From JALYNX01 sp963746905 (lineage in GTDB: Bacteria; Actinomycetota; Acidimicrobiia; Spongiisociales; ZC4RG35): 38,698 nucleotides of DNA. Each line of letters starts with the position of its first letter. Position 1 is the stretch's first letter. The translations under genes were made by a program, and so were the position numbers. Shown one piece after another: positions 1 to 6,510 of this stretch. The stretch lies in assembly GCA_963746905.1 (NCBI GenBank), contig CAVVCY010000007.1:1-38698 (forward strand). The letters are read 5' to 3'. The notes below the pieces were generated by a model. It was not told where the DNA came from. It did not search any database and was given only the letters and a program-made list of their open reading frames with translations.

Positions 1-644
1 AGGTCATGGTCGGATCCGCCTCTTCGCCCGTGACCACTGTGCTCGAGCTCGGATCAGGTGGCGGCAACAACGCCTCACATCTCAAGGCGGACTTCACGAT
101 GACGTTGGTCGACCGCTCCGAGCCGATGCTCGAGGTGAGTCGGGCCCTCAACCCGGAGTGCTCCCATGTCCAGGGCGACATGCGGCGGGTCCGACTCGGC
201 GAGGTGTTCGATGCGGTGTTTGCCCACGATGCACTTTCATATCTGACCGACCTCGAAGATGTGATCGCCACCGCTAGAACGGCCCGCGAGCATTGCTCGC
301 CCGGCGGGGTGGCGCTCTTCGTCCCTGACTATGTGAGTGAGACATTCGAGCCTGGCACCGAACATGGCGGGTATGACGACGGGGCCAGAGGCCTGCGCTA
401 TCTGGAATGGGTTTGGGATCCCGATCCCACGGATCAGACATTCGAGGCGGACATGGTCTACCTGTTGCGGGAGGGTGATGAGGTGTCGGTGGTCCACGAC
501 CGCCACCCTCAAGGTCTGTTTCCCACTGCGATGTGGCTTGGAGCCCTGTCGACGGCCGGCTTCGAAGCCGAGTTCCAAACCATGGAGTTGAGCGATGGGA
601 CAATGCTCCACCTGTTCATCGGTACCCCGAAATCCGCTCCGTGA
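1..644 (+). CDS. SAM-dependent methyltransferase, 5' end cut by window
   Basis: Class I methyltransferase. The glycine-rich SAM-binding motif I (VLELGSGGGNNASHL) is close to the visible start, followed by an acidic residue ending strand 2 (LVDRSEPML) and a motif IV-like stretch (FDAVFAHDALSYL). The C-terminal part (YLEWVWDPDPTDQTF, later HDRHPQGLF) is typical of small-molecule methyltransferases of the UbiE/COQ5-like fold. The frame is open to the window edge and motif I normally lies 30-50 residues into such proteins, so the real start is probably outside; the ATG at 6 is only the first visible one. The substrate cannot be inferred. The gene ends before a long gene-free region. Confidence 0.8.
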   Translation, partial: VMVGSASSPVTTVLELGSGGGNNASHLKADFTMTLVDRSEPMLEVSRALNPECSHVQGDMRRVRLGEVFDAVFAHDALSYLTDLEDVIATARTAREHCSPGGVALFVPDYVSETFEPGTEHGGYDDGARGLRYLEWVWDPDPTDQTFEADMVYLLREGDEVSVVHDRHPQGLFPTAMWLGALSTAGFEAEFQTMELSDGTMLHLFIGTPKSAP

Positions 645-699
645 GAGGCGTCCGCGAAAACTGGATCACAGATCGCGAAAACGAATCCCCTGTTGCGTT

Positions 700-1125
700 T
701 GCGGTGGGCAGGACCGTGGTCTACTTTTCCCGGGCGCCACAGGGGAGACCCTGAGGCAGCCCGGACGGTGGGTACGGAGCGGCGAAAGTCGAGCCGGGAA
801 GAATTCCCACGGTGCGGGTGCCCGGAGCATCGGGAAACCGAGGCTCGGGGCGGTCGGAAGACCGAACGGGGATCCTTCGGGATCGTCGAGCGGCCATCCG
901 ACCGGCGGATCTTCGGATCCGCACCTCCCTGGAAACGGGGAGAGCGGTCACCGGATAGCAGCGGTCCTCGGATCGAGGCAGTCCAGTGAGCGCCCGTCGT
1001 AGGCTTCGGCCTACGACGACTTCCGAACGGAGTTGGGTCCCCGGCCCGACACCGATCGGAACGAGAGCCCCGAGAGGGTTGAGGCTTCGGCCGATGCTCC
1101 CTCGGGGCCTTCTCGCGTCGGGCCC
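700..1125. ncRNA. Candidate structured RNA region rich in UUCG/GNRA hairpins
   Basis: The 594 bases between the methyltransferase and the first PH-domain gene hold no convincing gene; the long overlapping frames here match no family and look like GC-driven shadows. The DNA has many short perfect stems: 718-722/746-750; 796-800/804-808; 851-855/860-864 with a GGAA loop; 871-875/880-884 (UUCG loop); 905-911/916-922 (UUCG); 925-929/938-942; 966-970/974-978; 995-1004/1009-1018 (10 bp, UUCG); and 1068-1074/1101-1107 enclosing GGC-UUCG-GCC at 1083-1092. Four are C(UUCG)G tetraloops. This resembles a folded RNA or a cluster of palindromic repeats. Stems are symmetric, so the strand is unknown. The conserved cores of RNase P RNA, tmRNA and SRP RNA were looked for on the plus strand and not found. 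Confidence 0.4.
995..1018. terminator. 10-bp perfect hairpin with UUCG tetraloop
   Basis: CGTCGTAGGC (995-1004), TTCG, GCCTACGACG (1009-1018) form a perfect stem closed by the very stable C(UUCG)G tetraloop. There is no T-tract on either side, so if it terminates transcription it would be the U-less type common in high-GC actinobacteria. It may instead be a domain of the candidate RNA around it. Confidence 0.45.
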
Positions 1126-1129
1126 CAGC

Positions 1130-1170
1130 GAGCGGAGCGAGCATTTCTCCCCCCGGTGAGCGGAGCGAGC
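1130..1170 (+). repeat. Two direct copies of GAGCGGAGCGAGC
   Basis: The 13-mer GAGCGGAGCGAGC occurs at 1130-1142 and again at 1158-1170, offset by 28 bases. The second copy forms most of the loop of the 63-nt structured element that follows. In the other copy of that element, near position 38617, the loop has diverged. Confidence 0.8.
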
Positions 1171-1209
1171 GTTGGGGGGAGTACCGCCGAAGGCGGGGAA
1201 GGGGGCACC
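1147..1209 (+). repeat. 63-nt structured element, copy 1 (upstream of PH-domain gene)
   Basis: A 12-pair stem, 1147-1158 with 1170-1181 (CTCCCCCC/GGGGGGAG plus four inner pairs that include G-U pairs), has an 11-base loop. It is followed by TA, a 5-bp hairpin CCGCC-GAA-GGCGG (1184-1196) and a G-rich tail ending GGGGGCACC. The same architecture recurs on the opposite strand at 38577-38639 with about ten substitutions, several of which keep pairing. It ends 29 bases before the start codon at 1239 and is oriented toward that gene. Confidence 0.75.
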
Positions 1210-1238
1210 GTGCACGCGTCCTCTGTAGCCTCCGGCCG

Positions 1239-1853
1239 ATGGCGTATCCAAGCGAATTGCTCGCCCCCGGCGAAACTGTTGTCTATGAGTTCGGGTCGCA
1301 TTGGTTTGCGCTCGTAAAGGAGGCTTTGGTCACCATCGCCTATGTGGTGCTGCTGATTCTCTTGGTACCAGATGGTGTCAATGGGTGGGCCTTCACCATC
1401 ATCACCCTGCTTTGGCTGTGGATCGCGGTCGGCGGGTTCATGGAGTGGCGAACCAGAGAGAATGTGATCACGTCCGAACGCTTGGTTGTCCGCTCGGGCA
1501 TTGTTCGCAAAGCGGGTTACGAGATTCCCCTGGAGGTCATAACTGACGTCGGCTTCCGTCAGAACCTGATCGAACGCAGCGTGGGCGTTGGAGACATGGT
1601 GATCCAGACGTCGGGCTCCACAGGGCAAAATCGAATAAGGAACATCCCCGATCCTGAGAAGGTGAAGTCGTTGCTCGTCGAGACCCGTCGCAACCGAACG
1701 AACTCGATGTCGGCCGGGAGGCCCGGCGTCGGTGCCGTCGAATCGGCTGGGAAGTCCAATGCAGAGCAACTGGAGATCCTGGGCAAGTTGTTCGACGAGG
1801 GCAAGCTGACACAAGACGAGTACGACACCGAGAAGCGAAAGCTGCTCGGCTGA
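1239..1853 (+). CDS. Membrane protein with bacterial PH domain and C-terminal SHOCT motif (copy 1)
   Basis: 204 residues. Two hydrophobic helices (about 28-45 and 50-68) precede a YdbS-like bacterial PH domain (about 72-155), recognisable by the VITSERLVVRSGI and EIPLEVITDVGFRQNLIER stretches. A linker leads to a C-terminal SHOCT motif (EILGKLFDEGKLTQDEYDTEKRKLL, shown here in part: LGKLFDEGKLTQDEY). Such proteins are thought to sit at the membrane and mediate assembly; the specific role is unknown. The next gene, 16 bases downstream, is a paralogue of the same length. The ATG has no strong Shine-Dalgarno but follows the 63-nt structured element. Confidence 0.85.
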   Translation: MAYPSELLAPGETVVYEFGSHWFALVKEALVTIAYVVLLILLVPDGVNGWAFTIITLLWLWIAVGGFMEWRTRENVITSERLVVRSGIVRKAGYEIPLEVITDVGFRQNLIERSVGVGDMVIQTSGSTGQNRIRNIPDPEKVKSLLVETRRNRTNSMSAGRPGVGAVESAGKSNAEQLEILGKLFDEGKLTQDEYDTEKRKLLG

Positions 1854-1869
1854 GCATCGGAAGGTATCG

Positions 1870-2484
1870 ATGGGCTATCCGCAAAAACTGCTGAGCTCCG
1901 GCGAGGAGATCGTGACCGAGTTCCGACCGCATTGGTCCTTGATTCTGAAGCAGGGTCTACTCACCGTCATGGTCGCGGTGCTGATCGTCCTCATCGCGAC
2001 GCGGAGATTCGACGCCAAGGCCTGGGTGATAAGTGCTCTGATAGTGGTCTGGTTCGTGGTAGTGGTGGCCGAGTTCGTGCGTTGGTGGACCACCCAGCAT
2101 GTGATCACCAGCGAACGGCTGATCTATCGGACCGGTCTGATGTCGAAGAAGGGGACTGAGATCCCGCTGGAGGTCATCAACGACGTCACCTTCCGACAGT
2201 CCGCCTTCGAACGAATTGTTGGTTCCGGTGACCTGCTCATCGAGTCCGCCGGCACCCACGGCCAATCGGCGTACACGAACATCCCCGACCCGGAGCAGGT
2301 ACAAAAGCTGATCTATGAGACCCGCGTGACTCGGATGGCAGAAATGCGGGGCGGTGGCTCCCCGGTTGCGCCAGCAGCCACCTCGGCGAGCCAGCTCGAG
2401 ACCTTGTCCCGACTCCATGACGAGGGCAAGTTGACCAATGAGGAGTTCGAAGTCGAGAAGAGAAAGTTGATAGGAGGCACCTGA
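1870..2484 (+). CDS. Membrane protein with bacterial PH domain and C-terminal SHOCT motif (copy 2)
   Basis: A tandem paralogue of the gene just upstream: also 204 residues, with the same order of two helices (about 28-43 and 50-68), PH domain (VITSERLIYRTGL, EIPLEVINDVTFRQSAFER, NIPDPEQVQKL) and SHOCT tail (LSRLHDEGKLTNEEFEVEKR). By eye the two share about half their residues, most in the PH core. This suggests an old duplication, perhaps forming hetero-oligomers. Its last codons carry the AGGAGG (2472-2477) that serves the following acyl-CoA synthetase; the TGA overlaps that gene's ATG by one base, so translation is probably coupled. Confidence 0.85.
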   Translation: MGYPQKLLSSGEEIVTEFRPHWSLILKQGLLTVMVAVLIVLIATRRFDAKAWVISALIVVWFVVVVAEFVRWWTTQHVITSERLIYRTGLMSKKGTEIPLEVINDVTFRQSAFERIVGSGDLLIESAGTHGQSAYTNIPDPEQVQKLIYETRVTRMAEMRGGGSPVAPAATSASQLETLSRLHDEGKLTNEEFEVEKRKLIGGT

Positions 2485-4109
2485 TGCCCCACATGCAGGA
2501 CGATTTCCCGCTCAACCTGTCCACGCTTTACGACCGGTCCGTCCGGCTCTACCCCGATCAGGCGATCCTCTCGGTGGAGGCTGATCGCTCGCTGACCAGG
2601 ACCACCTACGGTCAGACCGATTTGCGGGTCCGTCGGCTGGCAGCAGCCCTCTCCGGGCTGGGTCTGTCGATGGGCGACGCAGTGGCCACTTTCGCCTGGA
2701 ACAACCGCCGTCATCACGAGCTCTATTGGGCGACGGCCAACACCGGTCTGATCTGCCACACGATAAACATCCGCCTCTTTGCCGATCAGGTCGCCTACAT
2801 CGTCAACCATGCCGGCGACCGGGTCCTCTTCGTCGACCCCGACCTGGTCCCTCTACTGGCACCGGTCGTCCCGAGGCTGGAAACTGTGGCCACCTATGTG
2901 GTGATGGGCGCAGAGGCCGACGAGCGCATCCCGGGATCGATTGCCTACGAGGACCTGATTGCCGACGCCGTCGAGCATGGCCCATGGCCCGAGCTCGACG
3001 AGAGGTCACCGATGATGCTCTGCTACACCTCGGGGACGACGGGCAATCCGAAGGGTGTCGCCTACACCCAGCGTTCCACCTACATGCACACGATCTCGAA
3101 CCTGGCCAATATCCCGATGGGCCCGACCGACAATGTGCTCCCGGTGGTTCCGATGTTCCACGCCTCGGCGTGGGGCTACCCCTTCATGGCCGTCACCCAG
3201 GGAGCCAAGCTCACCTACCCCGGCCCGGATCTGTCGGCGGAGGGCCTGGTTCGTCTCTTCGAGAACGAAAAGGTGACCTTCAGTGCCGGGGTGCCCACGG
3301 TGTGGCTGGGCATCAAGCAGTATCTGGAAGCGCATCCGGAGGCCGACGTGTCCTCGATCCGGGCTTTCCTCTGTGGCGGGTCGGCTGTTCCACGGTCAAT
3401 GATCGAGTGGTTCCAGACCGAGCGGGGGATCCGCGTGGTGCAGGGTTGGGGGATGACCGAGACCAACCCGGTGGCGTCCACAGCCGTGCTCAAGCCCGAG
3501 ATGGAGAGCTGGGATCTGCAACGCCAGCTCGACTTCCTGGAGACTGGTGGCATCCCGATTGCAGGGCTCAAGGTCAAGATCGTCGACGAGGTCGGCGAGG
3601 AACTGCCCCAGGACGGGGTCGCCTTCGGTGAGCTGCTGATCCGCGGCCCCTGGATCGCGGCCGAGTACTACAAGGACCCGAGATCGGCCCAATCGTTCGA
3701 GGACGGGTGGCTGCGAACCGGTGACGTGGCCAAGATCACCCCGGAGGGCTATATCAGGATCACCGATCGCTCCAAGGATGTGATCAAGTCCGGCGGGGAG
3801 TGGATCTCCTCGATCGATCTCGAGAACGCGATCATGGGTCATCCGGACGTCGCCGAGGCCACGGTGGTGGGGCTCAAGCACGTGAAGTGGCAGGAGCGCC
3901 CGGCCGCCTTCGTGGTCTTGCGCGAGGGGGCCGGCGCCGACGAGGCCGCGATTCAATCCTTTCTCGAGGAGCGGGTGGCCACTTGGTGGATACCGGACCG
4001 GATTGTCTTCATCGATCAGATCCCGAAGACCGGCACCGGGAAGTTCGACAAGAAGGTGGTTCGCGACCAGTACGCAGACTTGTTGATGGAAGAGGACACC
4101 CGTTCGTAG
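2484..4109 (+). CDS. Acyl-CoA synthetase (AMP-binding, fatty-acyl/medium-chain type)
   Basis: 541 residues, a full-length ANL-superfamily ligase. It adenylates a carboxylic acid with ATP and transfers it to CoA. Visible motifs: the P-loop YTSGTTGNPKG (about 180-190), GWGMTETNPV (about 320), GWLRTGD (about 407), the hinge DRSKDVIKSGGEWIS (about 427-441) and the A10-type catalytic lysine in KTGTGKFDKK (about 515-524). It resembles FadD-type long/medium-chain ligases; chain length cannot be read from sequence. The ATG at 2484 sits 6 bases after AGGAGG and overlaps the preceding stop, which favours it over the second ATG at 2493. Confidence 0.9.
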   Translation: MPHMQDDFPLNLSTLYDRSVRLYPDQAILSVEADRSLTRTTYGQTDLRVRRLAAALSGLGLSMGDAVATFAWNNRRHHELYWATANTGLICHTINIRLFADQVAYIVNHAGDRVLFVDPDLVPLLAPVVPRLETVATYVVMGAEADERIPGSIAYEDLIADAVEHGPWPELDERSPMMLCYTSGTTGNPKGVAYTQRSTYMHTISNLANIPMGPTDNVLPVVPMFHASAWGYPFMAVTQGAKLTYPGPDLSAEGLVRLFENEKVTFSAGVPTVWLGIKQYLEAHPEADVSSIRAFLCGGSAVPRSMIEWFQTERGIRVVQGWGMTETNPVASTAVLKPEMESWDLQRQLDFLETGGIPIAGLKVKIVDEVGEELPQDGVAFGELLIRGPWIAAEYYKDPRSAQSFEDGWLRTGDVAKITPEGYIRITDRSKDVIKSGGEWISSIDLENAIMGHPDVAEATVVGLKHVKWQERPAAFVVLREGAGADEAAIQSFLEERVATWWIPDRIVFIDQIPKTGTGKFDKKVVRDQYADLLMEEDTRS

Positions 4110-4243
4110 GTGATTGCGAGGCGGAAGCACGGGCCGACCGGCGTCTGTTTGCCCGAGACTGGGATAGCGGAGCCACAGGTCTCCGTTTGAGAATGAGGGT
4201 TGGTCGAGGGCAAAGTCGGCCCGCAAAAGAAGATGGAAGAGAG
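4110..4243. terminator. Convergent intergenic region with inverted repeats
   Basis: This gap lies between the ends of the synthetase (+) and the HEAT-repeat gene (-). CGGGCCGAC (4130-4138) and GTCGGCCCG (4215-4223) are perfect inverted repeats that would close a large stem. Inside, CGGAG (4168-4172) and CTCCG (4181-4185) form a small hairpin. No T-tract is present. It could act as a bidirectional terminator. Confidence 0.35.
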
Positions 4244-4933
4244 TTAGAGGAGCTTCCTCAACCTCGCCTTCTTGAGGTTCTCTCGCACGATCCACTCGAT
4301 ATCCGGGTCGGTGCTGGTCTCGAGGTCTCGGAACAGGGGCAGGCCTTCGTCGGGTAACGCGGCGATGACGACACTCCAGGCGTAGCCGAGCGCCTGGCGC
4401 AGAGTCCGCACCGGTGATGTCTTGCGTTCAGCGACGGACACTTCGTCGAAGCCCGCGGTGATCCGGTTGAGGAGCTGCAACGCCTGGCGGGCTCGTGCTT
4501 GATCCGTCAATAGCCTCGGCTCGGCCACCGCCGCCACCGCGGCCCGGCGAACCAGGGGGTCGGAGTCTCCCGCCCAGACCTCGGCCAGGCCAAAGCTCGC
4601 CTCCGGATTGTCGTCGGCGGCTCGTTGCAGAGCCATCGCAACGCCCTCGCGAGCCCGCCATCTCGGATCGGATGCATACCGATGCAAGAGCTCCCTTTGC
4701 CCTTGGTCGCCCTCGCCAAAGATGCGCCCTAGTGCCACCAGGCCACATACGGTGCTGAACTCATCGTCGGTCTCAATCAGGGCGCGGGCACGTGTGAGAT
4801 CGGCTTCCTCGCCGCAGGCGGCGACCAACTCGAGATTTCCACGCGGCCCGGGCAGACCGCTGTTGGCCTTCAGGTATTGGGTCCAATCGTCCAGAACGGC
4901 GAGGGCGGCGCGGTGATCAGCAATGGAGGCCAC
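4244..4933 (-). CDS. HEAT-repeat-like helical protein
   Basis: 229 residues, almost entirely helical, with repeated units typical of HEAT/Armadillo proteins: for example GVAMALQRAADDNPEASFGLAE, then DSDPLVRRAAVAAVAEP, then ALPDEGLPLFRDL (about 95-215). Such solenoids bind proteins or nucleic acid; no catalytic motif is seen. The start used is a GTG at 4931-4933 with no clear Shine-Dalgarno. It lies downstream of the small gene at 4972-5232 on the same strand. Function unknown. Confidence 0.7.
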   Translation of the reverse strand: MASIADHRAALAVLDDWTQYLKANSGLPGPRGNLELVAACGEEADLTRARALIETDDEFSTVCGLVALGRIFGEGDQGQRELLHRYASDPRWRAREGVAMALQRAADDNPEASFGLAEVWAGDSDPLVRRAAVAAVAEPRLLTDQARARQALQLLNRITAGFDEVSVAERKTSPVRTLRQALGYAWSVVIAALPDEGLPLFRDLETSTDPDIEWIVRENLKKARLRKLL

Positions 4934-4971
4934 GGCCAGGTCTTAGCCGGTCGATTGGGAAGGGCTGAGAG

Positions 4972-5232
4972 TCAGACTTCGACCAGCTGGCCGGATGTCA
5001 GATCGAGCACGAATTCCTTGTCGCTCTTGGAATCTGCGATGAAATGGGCGAGCTGGGCGCCCTGTTCACGAACCACCCACCAGGCATAGGCCTTGGAAGC
5101 AGTGCCGGCGAACTCGACCTTGGCGGTTCTTGCTGCTGCAACCGCATCGATCTCGTCGGCGAACTCGCCTAGGACCTTCTGACTCGGCTCCGGGTGGCCC
5201 GGTGCCTCGATGAACTCGACTGCCTCGAACAT
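4972..5232 (-). CDS. Small conserved-looking protein of unknown function
   Basis: 86 residues from the ATG at 5230-5232, which is preceded on its strand by AGAGAGG seven bases upstream. A longer frame reaches 5280 but its extra 16 residues (rich in Cys and Arg) look untranslated. The protein has a central Ala-rich helix (about 18-32) and a second half with YAWWVVREQ and FVLDLTSGQLVEV that could form a small alpha/beta fold. I do not recognise the family. It is divergent from the fabI unit and probably co-directional with the HEAT-repeat gene downstream. Confidence 0.65.
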   Translation of the reverse strand: MFEAVEFIEAPGHPEPSQKVLGEFADEIDAVAAARTAKVEFAGTASKAYAWWVVREQGAQLAHFIADSKSDKEFVLDLTSGQLVEV

Positions 5233-5301
5233 CTCACACCTCTCTCGCGTCCTCCCGCAAGCATGATAGTTGGCTATCACCGGAGTTTGGGATCAAAACC
5301 A

Positions 5302-5325
5302 CCACTGACAGTGGCGGATACCGCC
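5302..5325. promoter_or_regulatory. Two abutting palindromes in divergent promoter region
   Basis: CCACTG-A-CAGTGG (5302-5314) and GGCGG-ATA-CCGCC (5313-5325) are perfect inverted repeats sharing two bases. They lie in the 118-base gap between the small minus-strand gene and the membrane protein/fabI pair. The position suits an operator controlling either unit; the regulator is unknown. Confidence 0.4.
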
Positions 5326-5350
5326 AGAACCGGCTCTCTAAGCTCATCAC

Positions 5351-5710
5351 GTGAGCACCTTTCACACCACATGGGGCTACATCGCCGCGGGGCTCAGCGG
5401 ATTGGTCGGCTTGTGGGGGGTGATCATGGCCCGCCGCTCGAAGGCGCCCAAGGTGTTCCTGTGGGCCGTTGGCATCGCAATCGGCGCCCTTCTCATCCAA
5501 ATCGTGACCGGGGTCCTGGTCGCCTCCAGCGGGGTGAACCCCGGTAACCAGCACGTCTTCTACGGTGTCGTAACCGCGGTGACTTTCACGTTCGCCTACA
5601 TCTATCGATCGCAGTTTCGGAAGCGCCCCACCCTGTACTACGGGTTGCTGATGTTGTTCTGCATGGGTTTGGGGATACGAGGGATCATGACATTCGGCCA
5701 CAGCTTCTAG
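5351..5710 (+). CDS. Four-helix membrane protein upstream of fabI
   Basis: 119 residues starting at GTG 5351. Four hydrophobic helices are evident: about 8-27, 36-56, 66-84 and 94-112, joined by short basic loops (ARRSKAPK, YRSQFRKRP). A conserved-looking GNQHVFYG precedes the third helix, so a buried His is possible, but no cofactor motif is certain. No known family was recognised. The stop lies 8 bases before fabI and overlaps that gene's AGGAGG, so the two are probably one operon. No Shine-Dalgarno precedes the GTG. Confidence 0.7.
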   Translation: MSTFHTTWGYIAAGLSGLVGLWGVIMARRSKAPKVFLWAVGIAIGALLIQIVTGVLVASSGVNPGNQHVFYGVVTAVTFTFAYIYRSQFRKRPTLYYGLLMLFCMGLGIRGIMTFGHSF

Positions 5711-5718
5711 GAGGGCTC

Positions 5719-6510
5719 ATGTTGCTCGAAGGCAAGAAACTCTTGATCACCGGCGTCCTCACCGACGACTCGATCGCCTGGCACGCGGCCCGGATCGCCC
5801 AGGAGGAGGGGGCCGAGATCGTGGTCACCGGGTTTGGGCGAGGGCTTCGACTCACCGAGCGCTCGGTTCAGCGGCTGCCCTCGGAATGCCCGGTGCTCGA
5901 GTTGGACATCAACGACGCGGCGCAGGTTGAGGCGGCGGTCGCCGATCTCACCGCTCGGTGGGGGTCGATCGATGGCGCGCTCCACGCCATCGCCTACGCT
6001 CCCGAGGACGCCCTCGGCGGCAACTTCCTCAACACACCGGTTGAGTCGGCGCAGACCGCGTTCGTGACCTCCGCCTTCTCTTACAAGACATTGGCTGTGG
6101 CCCTGCTACCGCTCTTCGACGCAGCAGGAGGGGGAGCGCTCGTGACTCTCGACTTCGACAACTCCCAGGCATGGCCGGCCTACGACTGGATGGGGGTGGC
6201 CAAGTCGGCGCTGCAGAGCGTCACTCGCTATCTGGCTCGGGATCTCGGGCCTCACGGGATTCGGGTGAATGCAGTATCGGCGGGGCCACTCACCACGGTT
6301 GCGGCCAAAGGGATCCCCGGGTTCAGCGTCTTCGATAAGGTCTGGAATGAGCGCTCACCGATTCCCTGGGACACCTCCAACCCCGACCCGGTGGCCCGCA
6401 TGGTCTGTGTGCTCCTCTCCGATTGGGCGCCGCTGACCACGGGGGAGATCGTTCATGTCGACGGCGGCTTCCACGCCATGGCCGCCGGGGTGGACAAGCC
6501 GGAGGCCTAG
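5719..6510 (+). CDS. fabI: Enoyl-[ACP] reductase (NADH), InhA/FabI type
   Basis: 263 residues. Catalyses the last reduction of each fatty-acid synthase II cycle (trans-2-enoyl-ACP to acyl-ACP) with NADH. The N-terminal cofactor stretch ITGVLTDDSIAWHAARIAQEEGA and the mid-part AYDWMGVAKSALQSVTRYLAR closely follow mycobacterial InhA. The catalytic pair is Tyr155 and Lys162 (InhA Tyr158/Lys165). The C-terminus LLSDWAPLTTGEIVHVDGG is also InhA-like, so this is the actinobacterial branch of FabI. AGGAGG (5709-5714) precedes the ATG by four bases. The stop codon overlaps that of the convergent histidine kinase (CTAG), leaving no room for a terminator between them. Confidence 0.92.
   Translation: MLLEGKKLLITGVLTDDSIAWHAARIAQEEGAEIVVTGFGRGLRLTERSVQRLPSECPVLELDINDAAQVEAAVADLTARWGSIDGALHAIAYAPEDALGGNFLNTPVESAQTAFVTSAFSYKTLAVALLPLFDAAGGGALVTLDFDNSQAWPAYDWMGVAKSALQSVTRYLARDLGPHGIRVNAVSAGPLTTVAAKGIPGFSVFDKVWNERSPIPWDTSNPDPVARMVCVLLSDWAPLTTGEIVHVDGGFHAMAAGVDKPEA

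Noticed and set aside
700..1125. RNase P RNA, tmRNA or SRP RNA in the hairpin-rich region
   Set aside because: A GAAAGTC near 785 and a CCCGGAGCA near 820 vaguely recall RNase P, but the GAGGAAAGTC context, the AAACCCC stretch and the ACAGAA core are absent. tmRNA and SRP signatures were not found either.
509..1251. Long minus-strand reading frames in the gene-free region
   Set aside because: They are Arg/Pro/Gly-rich, match no family, overlap each other and coincide with hairpins; typical GC-rich shadows.
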